Shown here: positions 1 through 6,186 of the stretch, piece after piece
Layout: every line of letters starts with the position of its first letter
How positions within the stretch are numbered: the first letter of the stretch is position 1
DNA from: Candidatus Spechtiibacteriota bacterium
Lineage (GTDB): Bacteria > Patescibacteriota > Minisyncoccia > Spechtbacterales > HO2-43-30
Length of the DNA: 10,385 nucleotides
Assembly: GCA_016177905.1 (NCBI GenBank)
Contig: JACOUK010000059.1
Coordinates: forward strand, 1 to 10,385
Direction of reading: 5' to 3'
The notes under the pieces: generated by a model
The model's database searches: none
Seen by the model: the letters and a program-made list of their open reading frames with translations, nothing else
Told to the model about the DNA's origin: nothing
Program-made: the position numbers and the translations under genes

Positions 1-22
1 ATATCTCACGGGTAAAAATTCA

Positions 23-223
23 ATGCCAAAAGCAAAAAACAAAAACGCCGTGTTAAAACGGTTTAGAATAACGAGAACCGGCAAAGTCTTGCATCGGCCT
101 GTGCACCAAGACCATTTTAACGCGCGGGATCCGGGCAAAAAGAAACGGCAGAAACGGCGTTGGCTTTTACTTACGGGCGCTGAAGCAAAAGCTATAAAAA
201 AATTAGTCCCCTATCTTTCATAA
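23..223 (+). CDS. rpmI: Large ribosomal subunit protein bL35
   Basis: This 66-residue protein is a structural component of the 50S subunit. The sequence shows the family pattern: an N-terminal MPKAKNKNAVLKRF block, a central RITRTGKV strand, a very basic Lys/Arg cluster (KKKRQKRR, about residues 39-46) and a C-terminal KAIKKLVPYLS that matches the usual KxxKKLLPY ending. The length is normal for bL35. It ends 3 nt before rplT, the standard gene order, so the two are surely co-transcribed. There is no Shine-Dalgarno sequence before the ATG, so translation may depend on coupling to an upstream gene, by family custom infC. Only 22 bases precede this gene, too few to identify that neighbour. Confidence 0.95.
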   Translation: MPKAKNKNAVLKRFRITRTGKVLHRPVHQDHFNARDPGKKKRQKRRWLLLTGAEAKAIKKLVPYLS

Positions 224-226
224 GGC

Positions 227-571
227 ATGCGTATCAAAAAAGGCACAGTCCGTGCCAAAAAAAGAAAACGACTGCTCGTTCACGCGAAGGGCTATATGTG
301 GAGAAGGAAGAATGTGTATCGGATTGCGAAAGAAGCGGTGCATAAGGCTTGGGCCGATATGTATGTCGGGCGCAAGCAAAAAAAGCGGAACTTCCGCCGT
401 CTTTGGAATATCCGGATAAACGCCGCGTGCCGCATAAACGGCGTCACCTATTCAAAATTCATCCACGGATTAAAACAGAATAATATCGAGCTCGATAGAA
501 AAGTTCTTTCGGAACTTGGGAGAACTAATCCCGAAGCCTTCAAAAAGTTGACAGAAAAAGTAAAGGAATAA
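227..571 (+). CDS. rplT: Large ribosomal subunit protein bL20
   Basis: This 114-residue protein binds 23S rRNA and is needed early in 50S assembly. In many bacteria bL20 also represses its own operon. The family signature is clear: AKGYMWRRKNVYRIAKEAV (about 20-38), the QKKRNFRRLWNIRINAA block (51-67), then NGVTYSKFIHGL (71-82) and the DRKVLSELGRTNPEAF region (90-105). The N-terminal third is the highly basic extension that threads into the rRNA. The ATG follows the rpmI stop by 3 nt, with a weak AAGG just before it, so translational coupling to rpmI is likely. The gene ends just before a convergent terminator. I saw no bL20-binding operator in the window; it would lie further upstream. Confidence 0.96.
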   Translation: MRIKKGTVRAKKRKRLLVHAKGYMWRRKNVYRIAKEAVHKAWADMYVGRKQKKRNFRRLWNIRINAACRINGVTYSKFIHGLKQNNIELDRKVLSELGRTNPEAFKKLTEKVKE

Positions 572-584
572 TTAGCACAAAAAA

Positions 585-602
585 GCCCGATGTTGATCGG
601 GC
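585..602. terminator. Bidirectional terminator between rplT and purF
   Basis: A perfect 7-bp stem, GCCCGAT at 585-591 paired with ATCGGGC at 596-602, has a 4-nt loop. On the minus strand it is followed by six T residues, a strong signal for the PolX-Nudix-PurF unit. On the plus strand it is followed by the looser T-rich run AGTTTAATTTTA, so it probably also ends the ribosomal protein transcript. It sits exactly between the two converging genes. Confidence 0.85.
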
Positions 603-614
603 AGTTTAATTTTA

Positions 615-2072
615 CTACTTAATATCAAAGTCTCCTTTGCCTAAAGCGTATGTACCGGTAAATACCGCGTCGTGAAAACTGTCCATTGTAAACGGGCTTC
701 CCGGTTCGGCAACATCCAAGATTGCCTGTTTCATTTTTTCTAAACTCAAATATCCAAGAGAGTCGGCGCCAATCTCTTTTGCTATCCGAGCTACATCTCC
801 GCCGAAGCGACGCGCGATGAGTGTTCCCTTTACATAATCCTTGTATGTGTCGTTACCATAAATATCCGGCCACAAATAAAGATCCGACCCCGATCGCACA
901 TGCACGCTTCTAGCTCCCGCCTCGCGGCAGAGCGCTATGATGTGCGTTATTGTAGTCCCGCGCACTATTGAATCATCAACTAATGTAATGTCTTGCCCTC
1001 TTATAAACTCTTCTATGGCGTTGAACTTTTCCCGCAAATACTCCTCGCGTACTTCCTCGTACGGCTCTACCCATATTCTGCCCGAAGTATTCGGCCGCAA
1101 AAGAGCGTCGGGCTCCCATTCGACATCGTAGCCCATTTCTCTTAGGTGAAGATAATATCCCCACGCATCGTGTTCTCCCGAACTTTTGACCGGCACAATC
1201 AATCCGCTTGTGGGATGCTCTTCGGCAAGATAATAACCGTTTCTGCGCCTTGCTCTCGCCACCTTAACCCCATGCACCTTGCTGTCTGGCCTCAAAAAAT
1301 ACTTGATTTCGAAAATATCAAACTTGAACTCTCGTGGAATAGTCCACATTTGGGACCTTGGGCCGGACTCGCCGATTACCACCATTTCTCCCGGATCTAT
1401 GTCTTTCATAAATTGGGGTTTCTGTATTCTGCCCCCACTCTTGATTTTTAGATGATCAAACGCACAGGACTCCGAAGCGACCATGTAATCATTCCCGCGT
1501 TTTGCTATTTGAAGGGGATGTACGCCATAAGGATCGCGCGCAGCGTAAATTTCCCCTTTGTACAAAATAACAAAACAAAACGCGCCCTTGAGCTTTCTCA
1601 ATACATCAACTAACGCGTCTATAAAGCTCGGGGCTTGCGAGGTAGATATCAAATCCACAACAAGACGCGTATCGCAATAGTCCCCCTGCAAATTTACACC
1701 GTCTCTATAATCCTCGCCGAACCCATCAAGAAGTTCTTTCATGTTCACAATCTGACCATTGAAGCAGAGAGCAAATTCTTCGCAATCGTAACGCCCGAAC
1801 ATCGGTTGAGCGTTATGGATGGAGCTTGAGCCGGTATTGGAGTAGCGAACTTGTCCCACACCAACCCTTCCGCGAAGCGTATCGGCTTTTCTGCTTGCAA
1901 AAACAAGGGGCATTTCTCCCATGCCGATGCGTCTGTCAATAACATTGTTGGCTGCGTCATAGGTAGCAATGCCGCCGCTCTCTTTGCCCCGATGCTGAAG
2001 CTGCTTGCACCCCACAAAGATATCCGGGCCCGCCGGCCTGCGCTCGTTTAAAATTCCAAAAACTCCGCACAT
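615..2072 (-). CDS. purF: PurF-like amidophosphoribosyltransferase
   Basis: The family catalyses the first committed step of purine synthesis, PRPP plus glutamine to 5-phosphoribosylamine. The 485-residue length is normal. Cys2 directly follows Met1, as in the Ntn-type glutaminase without propeptide. QLQHRGKESGG (24-34), VRYSNTGSSSIHNAQP (75-90), FNGQ (104-107) and CDTR (133-136) match the glutaminase active site. YFLRPDSK (258-265) and the PRPP loop TLVDDSIVRGTT (363-374) identify the phosphoribosyltransferase half; the flexible loop is about 331-351. The ATG has GGGAGG 7 nt upstream. Divergence: the usual VPxPDSG is VPVKSSG (293-299), and the usual YPCFYGIDTPT is WPDIYGNDTYK (401-411). There is no obvious iron-sulfur cysteine set. 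It is last in the PolX-Nudix-PurF unit, and no other purine gene is visible. The family is secure; the exact substrate is less so. Confidence 0.85.
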   Translation of the reverse strand: MCGVFGILNERRPAGPDIFVGCKQLQHRGKESGGIATYDAANNVIDRRIGMGEMPLVFASRKADTLRGRVGVGQVRYSNTGSSSIHNAQPMFGRYDCEEFALCFNGQIVNMKELLDGFGEDYRDGVNLQGDYCDTRLVVDLISTSQAPSFIDALVDVLRKLKGAFCFVILYKGEIYAARDPYGVHPLQIAKRGNDYMVASESCAFDHLKIKSGGRIQKPQFMKDIDPGEMVVIGESGPRSQMWTIPREFKFDIFEIKYFLRPDSKVHGVKVARARRRNGYYLAEEHPTSGLIVPVKSSGEHDAWGYYLHLREMGYDVEWEPDALLRPNTSGRIWVEPYEEVREEYLREKFNAIEEFIRGQDITLVDDSIVRGTTITHIIALCREAGARSVHVRSGSDLYLWPDIYGNDTYKDYVKGTLIARRFGGDVARIAKEIGADSLGYLSLEKMKQAILDVAEPGSPFTMDSFHDAVFTGTYALGKGDFDIK

Positions 2073-2098
2073 CTGTCAACCTCCCTCGGTCCGCCATA

Positions 2099-2119
2099 GC
2101 TCCGACGCAAGATCGGAGC
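2099..2119 (-). other. Intergenic hairpin upstream of purF
   Basis: A perfect 7-bp stem (GCTCCGA at 2099-2105, TCGGAGC at 2113-2119) with a 7-nt loop lies in the 70-nt gap between the Nudix stop and the purF start. No T-run follows on either strand, so it is not an intrinsic terminator. It could be an RNA processing or stability element within the shared transcript. I see no promoter in this gap, which favours co-transcription of Nudix and purF. Confidence 0.4.
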
Positions 2120-2142
2120 GAAGGCGACTTCATTTTCAAAGA

Positions 2143-2565
2143 TCAGCCCCTGCCCGCTTTCATTAAAAACTCATTTGCCTTTTTAAGCAACACTTTCTGA
2201 TTCTTAAACTTGCATACTACTACTGCTTCTTCATATGAAACCCATCGGTACCCTACATGTTCTTTTGAAATTTTGACCGATTTCGTTTTTGATTCCGCGA
2301 GAAAAAACGTAACTACTTTAAACCTGTTTTCATTCTCCCATTTGTAAAAATATTTTATGTGTTCTTTAAATTCCGGGAAAAAAGCAATGCCAGAAAGACC
2401 GGTCTCTTCTCGAATCTCTCTCAAAGCCGCGCCAATCACTGTTTCGCCTTTTTCAATATGGCCTTTTGGAAAATCCCAATGGCCGAGTTCATGCTGAAGC
2501 AAAAGATATTCAATCTTTTTTTCGCTTCTATAAAAAATTACAGCACCTGCCGATTTTTCCAGCAT
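2143..2565 (-). CDS. Nudix hydrolase, Ap4A hydrolase (NUDT2)-like
   Basis: The 140-residue protein has a complete Nudix box, GX5EX7REUXEEXGU, at residues 35-57: Gly35, Glu41, Arg49-Glu50, Glu53-Glu54 and Gly56-Leu57, the Mg-binding and catalytic helix. The preceding SAGAVIF and YLLLQ strands, GHWDFPKGHIEKGE, and the C-terminal EHVGYRW with KFKNQKVLLKKANEFL resemble the bis(5'-nucleosyl)-tetraphosphatase branch. The likely role is breaking down Ap4A-type dinucleotides, a by-product of aminoacyl-tRNA synthetases; the substrate is inferred from resemblance. Start choice is uncertain. ATG at 2565 gives the usual family N-terminus but lacks a Shine-Dalgarno. A TTG at 2589 would add 8 residues and has only a loose purine run upstream, provided by the edge of the palindromic repeat. 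Confidence 0.85.
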   Translation of the reverse strand: MLEKSAGAVIFYRSEKKIEYLLLQHELGHWDFPKGHIEKGETVIGAALREIREETGLSGIAFFPEFKEHIKYFYKWENENRFKVVTFFLAESKTKSVKISKEHVGYRWVSYEEAVVVCKFKNQKVLLKKANEFLMKAGRG

Positions 2566-2598
2566 AAAGTTATGAATTGCGGGCTTCAATGAGAGTCT

Positions 2599-2688
2599 TT
2601 CCCCCTTTAGAAGGGGGAGTTAGAGGGGGTCGTAAAGCGAATTATACGAATGGCGACCCCTCCTAACCTCCCCTTCTAAAGGGGAGGA
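2599..2688. repeat. Nested palindromic REP/MITE-like element
   Basis: Two arms of about 34 bp are imperfect inverted copies of each other. Each contains its own palindrome, CCCCTTTAGAAGGGG at 2602-2616 and its reverse complement at 2670-2684. The arms close with GGGGTCG (2626-2632) against CGACCCC (2654-2660) around a 21-bp AT-richer centre. Two REP-like palindromes in inverted orientation form a BIME-like unit; a short non-autonomous MITE is the alternative. There is no coding capacity and no clear target-site duplication. It fills the gap between the PolX stop and the Nudix start and contains TATAAT on the minus strand at 2641-2646, facing Nudix, but without a convincing -35. Confidence 0.75.
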
Positions 2689-2710
2689 GCTTCCCGCATA
2701 GCTAGTTTAT

Positions 2711-4456
2711 TCAGTTACTTTTCAACTTCCTTAAAAATTCTTCAACCGGCAAGGTATTCAGCACATCGTCCGCGGTTGTCCATCCGCGCCTCGCCTGTGC
2801 CACTCCAAAATCCAAGTATTTAAAATGCTCCGCGCTATGCGCGTCGGAATCAATCACAAATTTCGCGCCGTATCTTTGCGCAAGCCGAATGTGTTCGTCC
2901 GAAAGATCGAGTCTAGCAGGATATGCGTTGATTTCTAAAATTGTCCGTGTTTTTACCGCTTCTTTGATCACAGCTTCCATATCAACTTCATACGCTTCCC
3001 GTTTTTGAATAAGCCGCCCAGTCGGATGGAAAAGAATATCAACGTGGGGATTTTGAATCGCGCGGATGATCCGCTGTGTCATGTCGGCTCGCGGCATCTT
3101 AAAAAGAGAATGCACCGATGCTCCGACGACATCGAGTTTTGAGAGCACTTCATCGCCGATATCAAGCGAACCGTCGCGCAAGATATTCACCTCCGCTCCC
3201 GTCAAAATTTTTATCCCCTTGATTTCTCTGTTTAACTTTTCGATCTCCGCGACCTGCCGCAAAAGTTTTTTCTCGTCAGAACCTCCGGTCATCGCCAAAC
3301 TCTTCGTATGATCTGTAATCGCGATATATTGAAGTCCGGCCGCCGTTGCGGCCCTTGCCATCTCTTCAATGGAGTGCTCGCCGTCCGTCCAATTCGTTTG
3401 CACTTGCAAGTCGCCCAACAGCGAACCATACGGGATAATTTTGGGAAGTTTTCCGCCCTGCCGAAGGGCTTCTATTTCTCCGGTGTCCTCGCGCAATTCA
3501 GGTTCAATATACGTAAGGCCGAGCGCTTGATACACTCCTTCTTCTGTTTCGCCCGCGATCTTCTTTTTGCCATCGAAAAGTCCGTATTCGTTTAACTTTA
3601 GTCCCTTCTCAATCGCGATCTGGCGCAATTTCACATTATGCGTTTTGCTTCCGGTAAAATACTGCAGCGCGGATCCCCAGCTTTCTTTCGGGACCACGCG
3701 CACATCCGTATCAAAATTATCCTCGAGACGCACCGAAGCTTTTGTGGGGCCTTTCCCCCACACTTTGACCACATCCCTCATCCCCACAAATCGTTCAATA
3801 ACCTTTTCTGGTTCATCTGAAGCGACAAGAAGGTCAATATCCCCTATCGTCTCTTTTCTCCGCCGAAGAGATCCGCACGGCTCTATCGCAATCACTTCTT
3901 TCATATTTTTAAACTCTTCCGCAAGCTCCAAAACTTTTGGCCACACATACCCCAAAAGCATGCGGCCAGAATTTTTCTTTACAAACTCAATGCCTTCCAA
4001 AATGTTCCGCTCTTTTTTTTCGCCAAAACCCGTAAGTTTCCGAATCTTTCCCCCGCGCGCGGCATTCTCCAAATCCTTGAGATTTTTTATGCCAAGTTTC
4101 TCATACAAGACTTTTATGCTCTTCGGCCCCAGTCCCTCCACCGTCCGTAAGCCCAGCATATCAACCGGCATTTTTTGCTTCAGCGCCTCGTATTCTCTGA
4201 CCTTCCCGCTCGTAAGATATTCCTCTATTTTTTCTGCCATTCCGCGCCCGATGCCTTGCAATTCCTCAAGGCCTTTGACCCCTTTCTCCGTATAAATTTG
4301 TTTCACATTTAATGTTAAACTCTCGAGGATTTCCGCTCCGTTTTCATACGCGCGCGCGCGGAATCTGTCGTCTTTCATCTGAAAAAACGACGCCATCTCG
4401 CTAAAAATTTTCGCGATTTCCGTATTTGCGCTCATAGGCCATATGCATAATACCAT
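2711..4456 (-). CDS. polX: PolX family DNA polymerase with PHP domain
   Basis: This 581-residue protein has the bacterial/archaeal PolX layout, a family that fills gaps in base excision repair and often has 3'-5' exonuclease activity from the PHP domain. An N-terminal helix-hairpin-helix and 8-kDa-like region covers about 8-160, with helical hairpins at GIGRGMAEK and GLGPKSIKVL. The nucleotidyltransferase motif GSLRRRKETIGDIDLLV (195-211) supplies Asp206 and Asp208; DTDVRVV (249-255) supplies Asp251; TGSKTHN follows. The PHP domain covers about 348-575. It keeps DH (382-383), Glu422, His449, His477 and the DxDAH end (538-540), but the usual HxH is QVQ (Gln351, Gln353). ATG 4456 is chosen for GGAG 6 nt upstream. 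ATG 4435 would fit the domain start equally well; TTG 4468 is the longest frame. It probably heads the minus-strand unit with Nudix and purF. Confidence 0.92.
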   Translation of the reverse strand: MVLCIWPMSANTEIAKIFSEMASFFQMKDDRFRARAYENGAEILESLTLNVKQIYTEKGVKGLEELQGIGRGMAEKIEEYLTSGKVREYEALKQKMPVDMLGLRTVEGLGPKSIKVLYEKLGIKNLKDLENAARGGKIRKLTGFGEKKERNILEGIEFVKKNSGRMLLGYVWPKVLELAEEFKNMKEVIAIEPCGSLRRRKETIGDIDLLVASDEPEKVIERFVGMRDVVKVWGKGPTKASVRLEDNFDTDVRVVPKESWGSALQYFTGSKTHNVKLRQIAIEKGLKLNEYGLFDGKKKIAGETEEGVYQALGLTYIEPELREDTGEIEALRQGGKLPKIIPYGSLLGDLQVQTNWTDGEHSIEEMARAATAAGLQYIAITDHTKSLAMTGGSDEKKLLRQVAEIEKLNREIKGIKILTGAEVNILRDGSLDIGDEVLSKLDVVGASVHSLFKMPRADMTQRIIRAIQNPHVDILFHPTGRLIQKREAYEVDMEAVIKEAVKTRTILEINAYPARLDLSDEHIRLAQRYGAKFVIDSDAHSAEHFKYLDFGVAQARRGWTTADDVLNTLPVEEFLRKLKSN

Positions 4457-4477
4457 CTTCGTCTCCAAACAATACTC

Positions 4478-4506
4478 TTGACAATTACTCGGCTTGGCGC
4501 TATAAT
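4478..4506 (+). promoter_or_regulatory. Perfect consensus sigma-70 promoter for the NYN gene
   Basis: TTGACA at 4478-4483 and TATAAT at 4501-4506 are separated by exactly 17 bp, a 12/12 match to the housekeeping consensus with ideal spacing. The expected transcript starts near 4513. The promoter lies in the intergenic gap between the divergent PolX and NYN genes. I saw no convincing minus-strand promoter for PolX here. Confidence 0.9.
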
Positions 4507-4560
4507 AGTTTTAGCCCTAGACTCGGAATTTGGAGGGTAGTGAGTAAGCCCGCAAAAACA

Positions 4561-4567
4561 AAGGAGG
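4561..4567 (+). promoter_or_regulatory. Shine-Dalgarno deciding the NYN start
   Basis: AAGGAGG lies 11 nt before ATG 4579, with a further GAGG 4 nt before it. The alternative GTG at 4540 has GGAGG only 3 nt upstream, too close for normal initiation. This favours ATG 4579, which also removes 13 residues that belong to no domain. Confidence 0.6.
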
Positions 4568-4578
4568 ATAGAGGATAT

Positions 4579-5790
4579 ATGGACGCCCAATCACAGCAGG
4601 AACTCCAACGAGCATGGCATTTGCTCCGGGAACGGGCAAAAGCAAAAAGCGATGGCTCTTTGACACCTGATGTAGTATACGATCCGCTGAACTTCTTGAA
4701 ACTAAATGGATCAATATCTTACGAGGTCGCTTTGAGAGTACTGCGGCAACTTGAAAAAGCTGGATATATTCGTGGATATGCGCACGCGAATGGCACACGG
4801 CTTTTGTACATACGGCTGCTCAAAACGACAGACTTGGGAGAAGACATCCTTGGGCCGCTAGAGCAAAATGCAAAAGACGCACGCCCCGTACAAGTCGTTC
4901 AAAATACAACGACAGAGGACTCAGCAAGAGCGCCAAGAGGCGTAATGCTATTGGTGGACTACCGCAATATCCAAATGAGTATGCTCGACCTTGGGACTGA
5001 ATTTCCGGGTACCAAATTAATAGAGGCAGGGCGCAAGTATGGCATATTGAAGAGAAGTCTGGCGTTTATTCCTCCGCATATTTCCGCAGAAGAACAGACT
5101 AAACTCCGGCGCGGAGCAACGAACGACGGAAGCGATGGGTACAGAATTATTTCTTGCCCATCAGTAAAAGACGGGGGCGGCGATTCTGTTGATAAGACGC
5201 TGGATGAATGGGTGAAAGATTTTCTTGACCACCCCGATATGGGCACATTTATTATAGTGTCCAACGACAAGGATTTCGGGGATACGATGGGAGCAATCGC
5301 AAATCACGGAAAAAATGCCGTGGTCTACCGGGTCAACCCCGGAGCAAAACAGCTTGTCTCAAATCGCGGCGACACAATTCCTTTAACCGTGCGCAAAAAC
5401 GGCAGCCAAACAACGCAGTCGGCTAACGGGGTTAGCGCGAACACGAACATTTTCGAAACAATACTTTCCGGCTTAAAAAACAATGGAAAGAGCGCCGTTC
5501 CGGAAAGCAATCCAGCGTGGCACGTCCTCAAAAAAATAACAAATGGACTCCGCGAGCGAAAATGGGCATCCGATGATGGGTACCGAAAAAACTTTACGGC
5601 TCTCTGTCAAGCTGCGTGGAATGAACTCTATACTGAATGCAGCAGAATGGCAAAAAAACAAGATTTTGCCGATGCGTTCACCGCCTTGCGCAATCACAGG
5701 ATCATCGTGCAACACTCCCAAGCCGCACATCCCCGCACATACTACGTCTTCGACCCCCGAAATCCGCTTCTCATATATTTTGTCTCATAA
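4579..5790 (+). CDS. NYN-domain (PIN-like) putative ribonuclease with winged-helix N-terminus
   Basis: The 403-residue protein is cytoplasmic by sequence, with no signal peptide or membrane segment. Residues 1-85 look like a winged helix-turn-helix, with the recognition-helix-like YEVALRVLRQLEKAGYIRGY. Residues 120-255 form an NYN domain (LabA/DUF88 group): LLVDYRNI with Asp127, DSVDKTLDEWVKDF with Asp202, Asp205 and Asp209, and FIIVSNDKDFGDTM with Asp230 and Asp232. These are the acidic positions expected to bind metal in PIN-fold nucleases, so an active RNase is plausible. A polar linker (about 270-295) leads to a helical C-terminal domain (about 312-385) that I do not recognise. Partner and RNA target cannot be read from the sequence. 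It is monocistronic, between a perfect promoter and a strong terminator. A GTG at 4540 would add 13 residues. Confidence 0.85.
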   Translation: MDAQSQQELQRAWHLLRERAKAKSDGSLTPDVVYDPLNFLKLNGSISYEVALRVLRQLEKAGYIRGYAHANGTRLLYIRLLKTTDLGEDILGPLEQNAKDARPVQVVQNTTTEDSARAPRGVMLLVDYRNIQMSMLDLGTEFPGTKLIEAGRKYGILKRSLAFIPPHISAEEQTKLRRGATNDGSDGYRIISCPSVKDGGGDSVDKTLDEWVKDFLDHPDMGTFIIVSNDKDFGDTMGAIANHGKNAVVYRVNPGAKQLVSNRGDTIPLTVRKNGSQTTQSANGVSANTNIFETILSGLKNNGKSAVPESNPAWHVLKKITNGLRERKWASDDGYRKNFTALCQAAWNELYTECSRMAKKQDFADAFTALRNHRIIVQHSQAAHPRTYYVFDPRNPLLIYFVS

Positions 5791-5839
5791 CATACAGCTC
5801 GAATCCCGTAAGTTAGGGCGAGCGTAACGAAAACACCTT

Positions 5840-5874
5840 GGCCCCCGCAGAATCTGCGGGGGCCTAACTTTTTT
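5840..5874 (+). terminator. Strong intrinsic terminator of the NYN gene
   Basis: An 11-bp GC-rich perfect stem (GGCCCCCGCAG at 5840-5850, CTGCGGGGGCC at 5854-5864) with a 3-nt AAT loop is followed by TAAC and then six T residues at 5869-5874. It lies 50 nt past the NYN stop and insulates the next promoter at 5908. Confidence 0.93.
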
Positions 5875-5907
5875 GAACGGAGCGTATAAACAGCCACAAA
5901 CAAGGGC

Positions 5908-5936
5908 TTGACAGGTTTTTCGTTTGGGTGTATAAT
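5908..5936 (+). promoter_or_regulatory. Perfect consensus sigma-70 promoter for the 60-aa/559-aa pair
   Basis: TTGACA at 5908-5913 and TATAAT at 5931-5936 are separated by 17 bp, again a 12/12 match. Transcription should begin near 5943, leaving a leader of about 60 nt. The leader holds a short GCGC/GCGC hairpin (5950-5962) and a minimal ATG-CGC-AAA-TAG frame (5948-5959) without a ribosome binding site. Confidence 0.9.
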
Positions 5937-5987
5937 ACACTGTCACAATGCGCAAATAGCGCGCGGTGATTATTTGAAAACTTAAAG

Positions 5988-5996
5988 AAAGGAGGT
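5988..5996 (+). promoter_or_regulatory. Near-perfect Shine-Dalgarno for the 60-aa gene
   Basis: AAAGGAGGT lies 7 nt (counted from GGAGG) before the GTG at 6003, the only start in this frame. Its strength is the main argument that the small frame is a real gene despite a GTG start. Confidence 0.85.
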
Positions 5997-6002
5997 ATAT
6001 AG

Positions 6003-6185
6003 GTGGCCAAACACGACAAAAACCGAAGGGTCGAGGAAACCACTGGCGGATTTGTGCGCATCAAGAAGCGCGACAGGTCCGAGAAGGAGACCAATCCAAA
6101 GGGAAGACCCCGAAAGAGTCACAAGAGGGGGGCGGTAAAATTTTTTAATACCGCGCTCCCTGGATCAACAAAAATGAAGGAGTGA
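6003..6185 (+). CDS. Small basic protein with AT-hook-like motif
   Basis: This 60-residue protein belongs to no family I recognise. It is very rich in Lys and Arg across its length. The stretch NPKGRPRKSHKRG (about 32-44) contains the GRP core flanked by basic residues that defines an AT-hook, a motif that inserts into the minor groove of AT-rich DNA. A DNA- or RNA-binding role is inferred from this and the charge only. There is no signal peptide, membrane helix or cysteine. It starts at GTG with a near-perfect Shine-Dalgarno behind a consensus promoter. It stops 1 nt before the ATG of the 559-aa gene, and its last codons supply that gene's AAGGAG, so translation of the two is probably coupled. 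It could instead be a leader peptide whose main job is coupling. Confidence 0.75.
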   Translation: MAKHDKNRRVEETTGGFVRIKKRDRSEKETNPKGRPRKSHKRGAVKFFNTALPGSTKMKE

Positions 6186-6186
6186 C

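Noticed and set aside
1..22. Possible tail of infC before rpmI.
   Set aside because: Gene order makes it likely in general, but 22 bases with a TAA at 13-15 in one frame are too few to identify a gene.
2099..2119. The hairpin before purF as a terminator for Nudix.
   Set aside because: No T-run follows on the minus strand, so termination is not supported; kept only as an unassigned hairpin.
2599..2688. The palindromic repeat as a CRISPR or an intrinsic terminator for PolX.
   Set aside because: There are only two arms in inverted, not direct, orientation, so it is not CRISPR. The long GC stems lack an adjacent T-run on the minus strand.
3567..4295. A 242-codon plus-strand frame inside PolX.
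   Set aside because: It lies wholly opposite a gene with clear PolX motifs, has a Ser/Phe/Pro-rich composition typical of a shadow frame, and no Shine-Dalgarno.
5948..5959. A three-codon upstream frame (ATG CGC AAA TAG) in the leader of the basic protein gene.
   Set aside because: No ribosome binding site, and such short frames are expected by chance.
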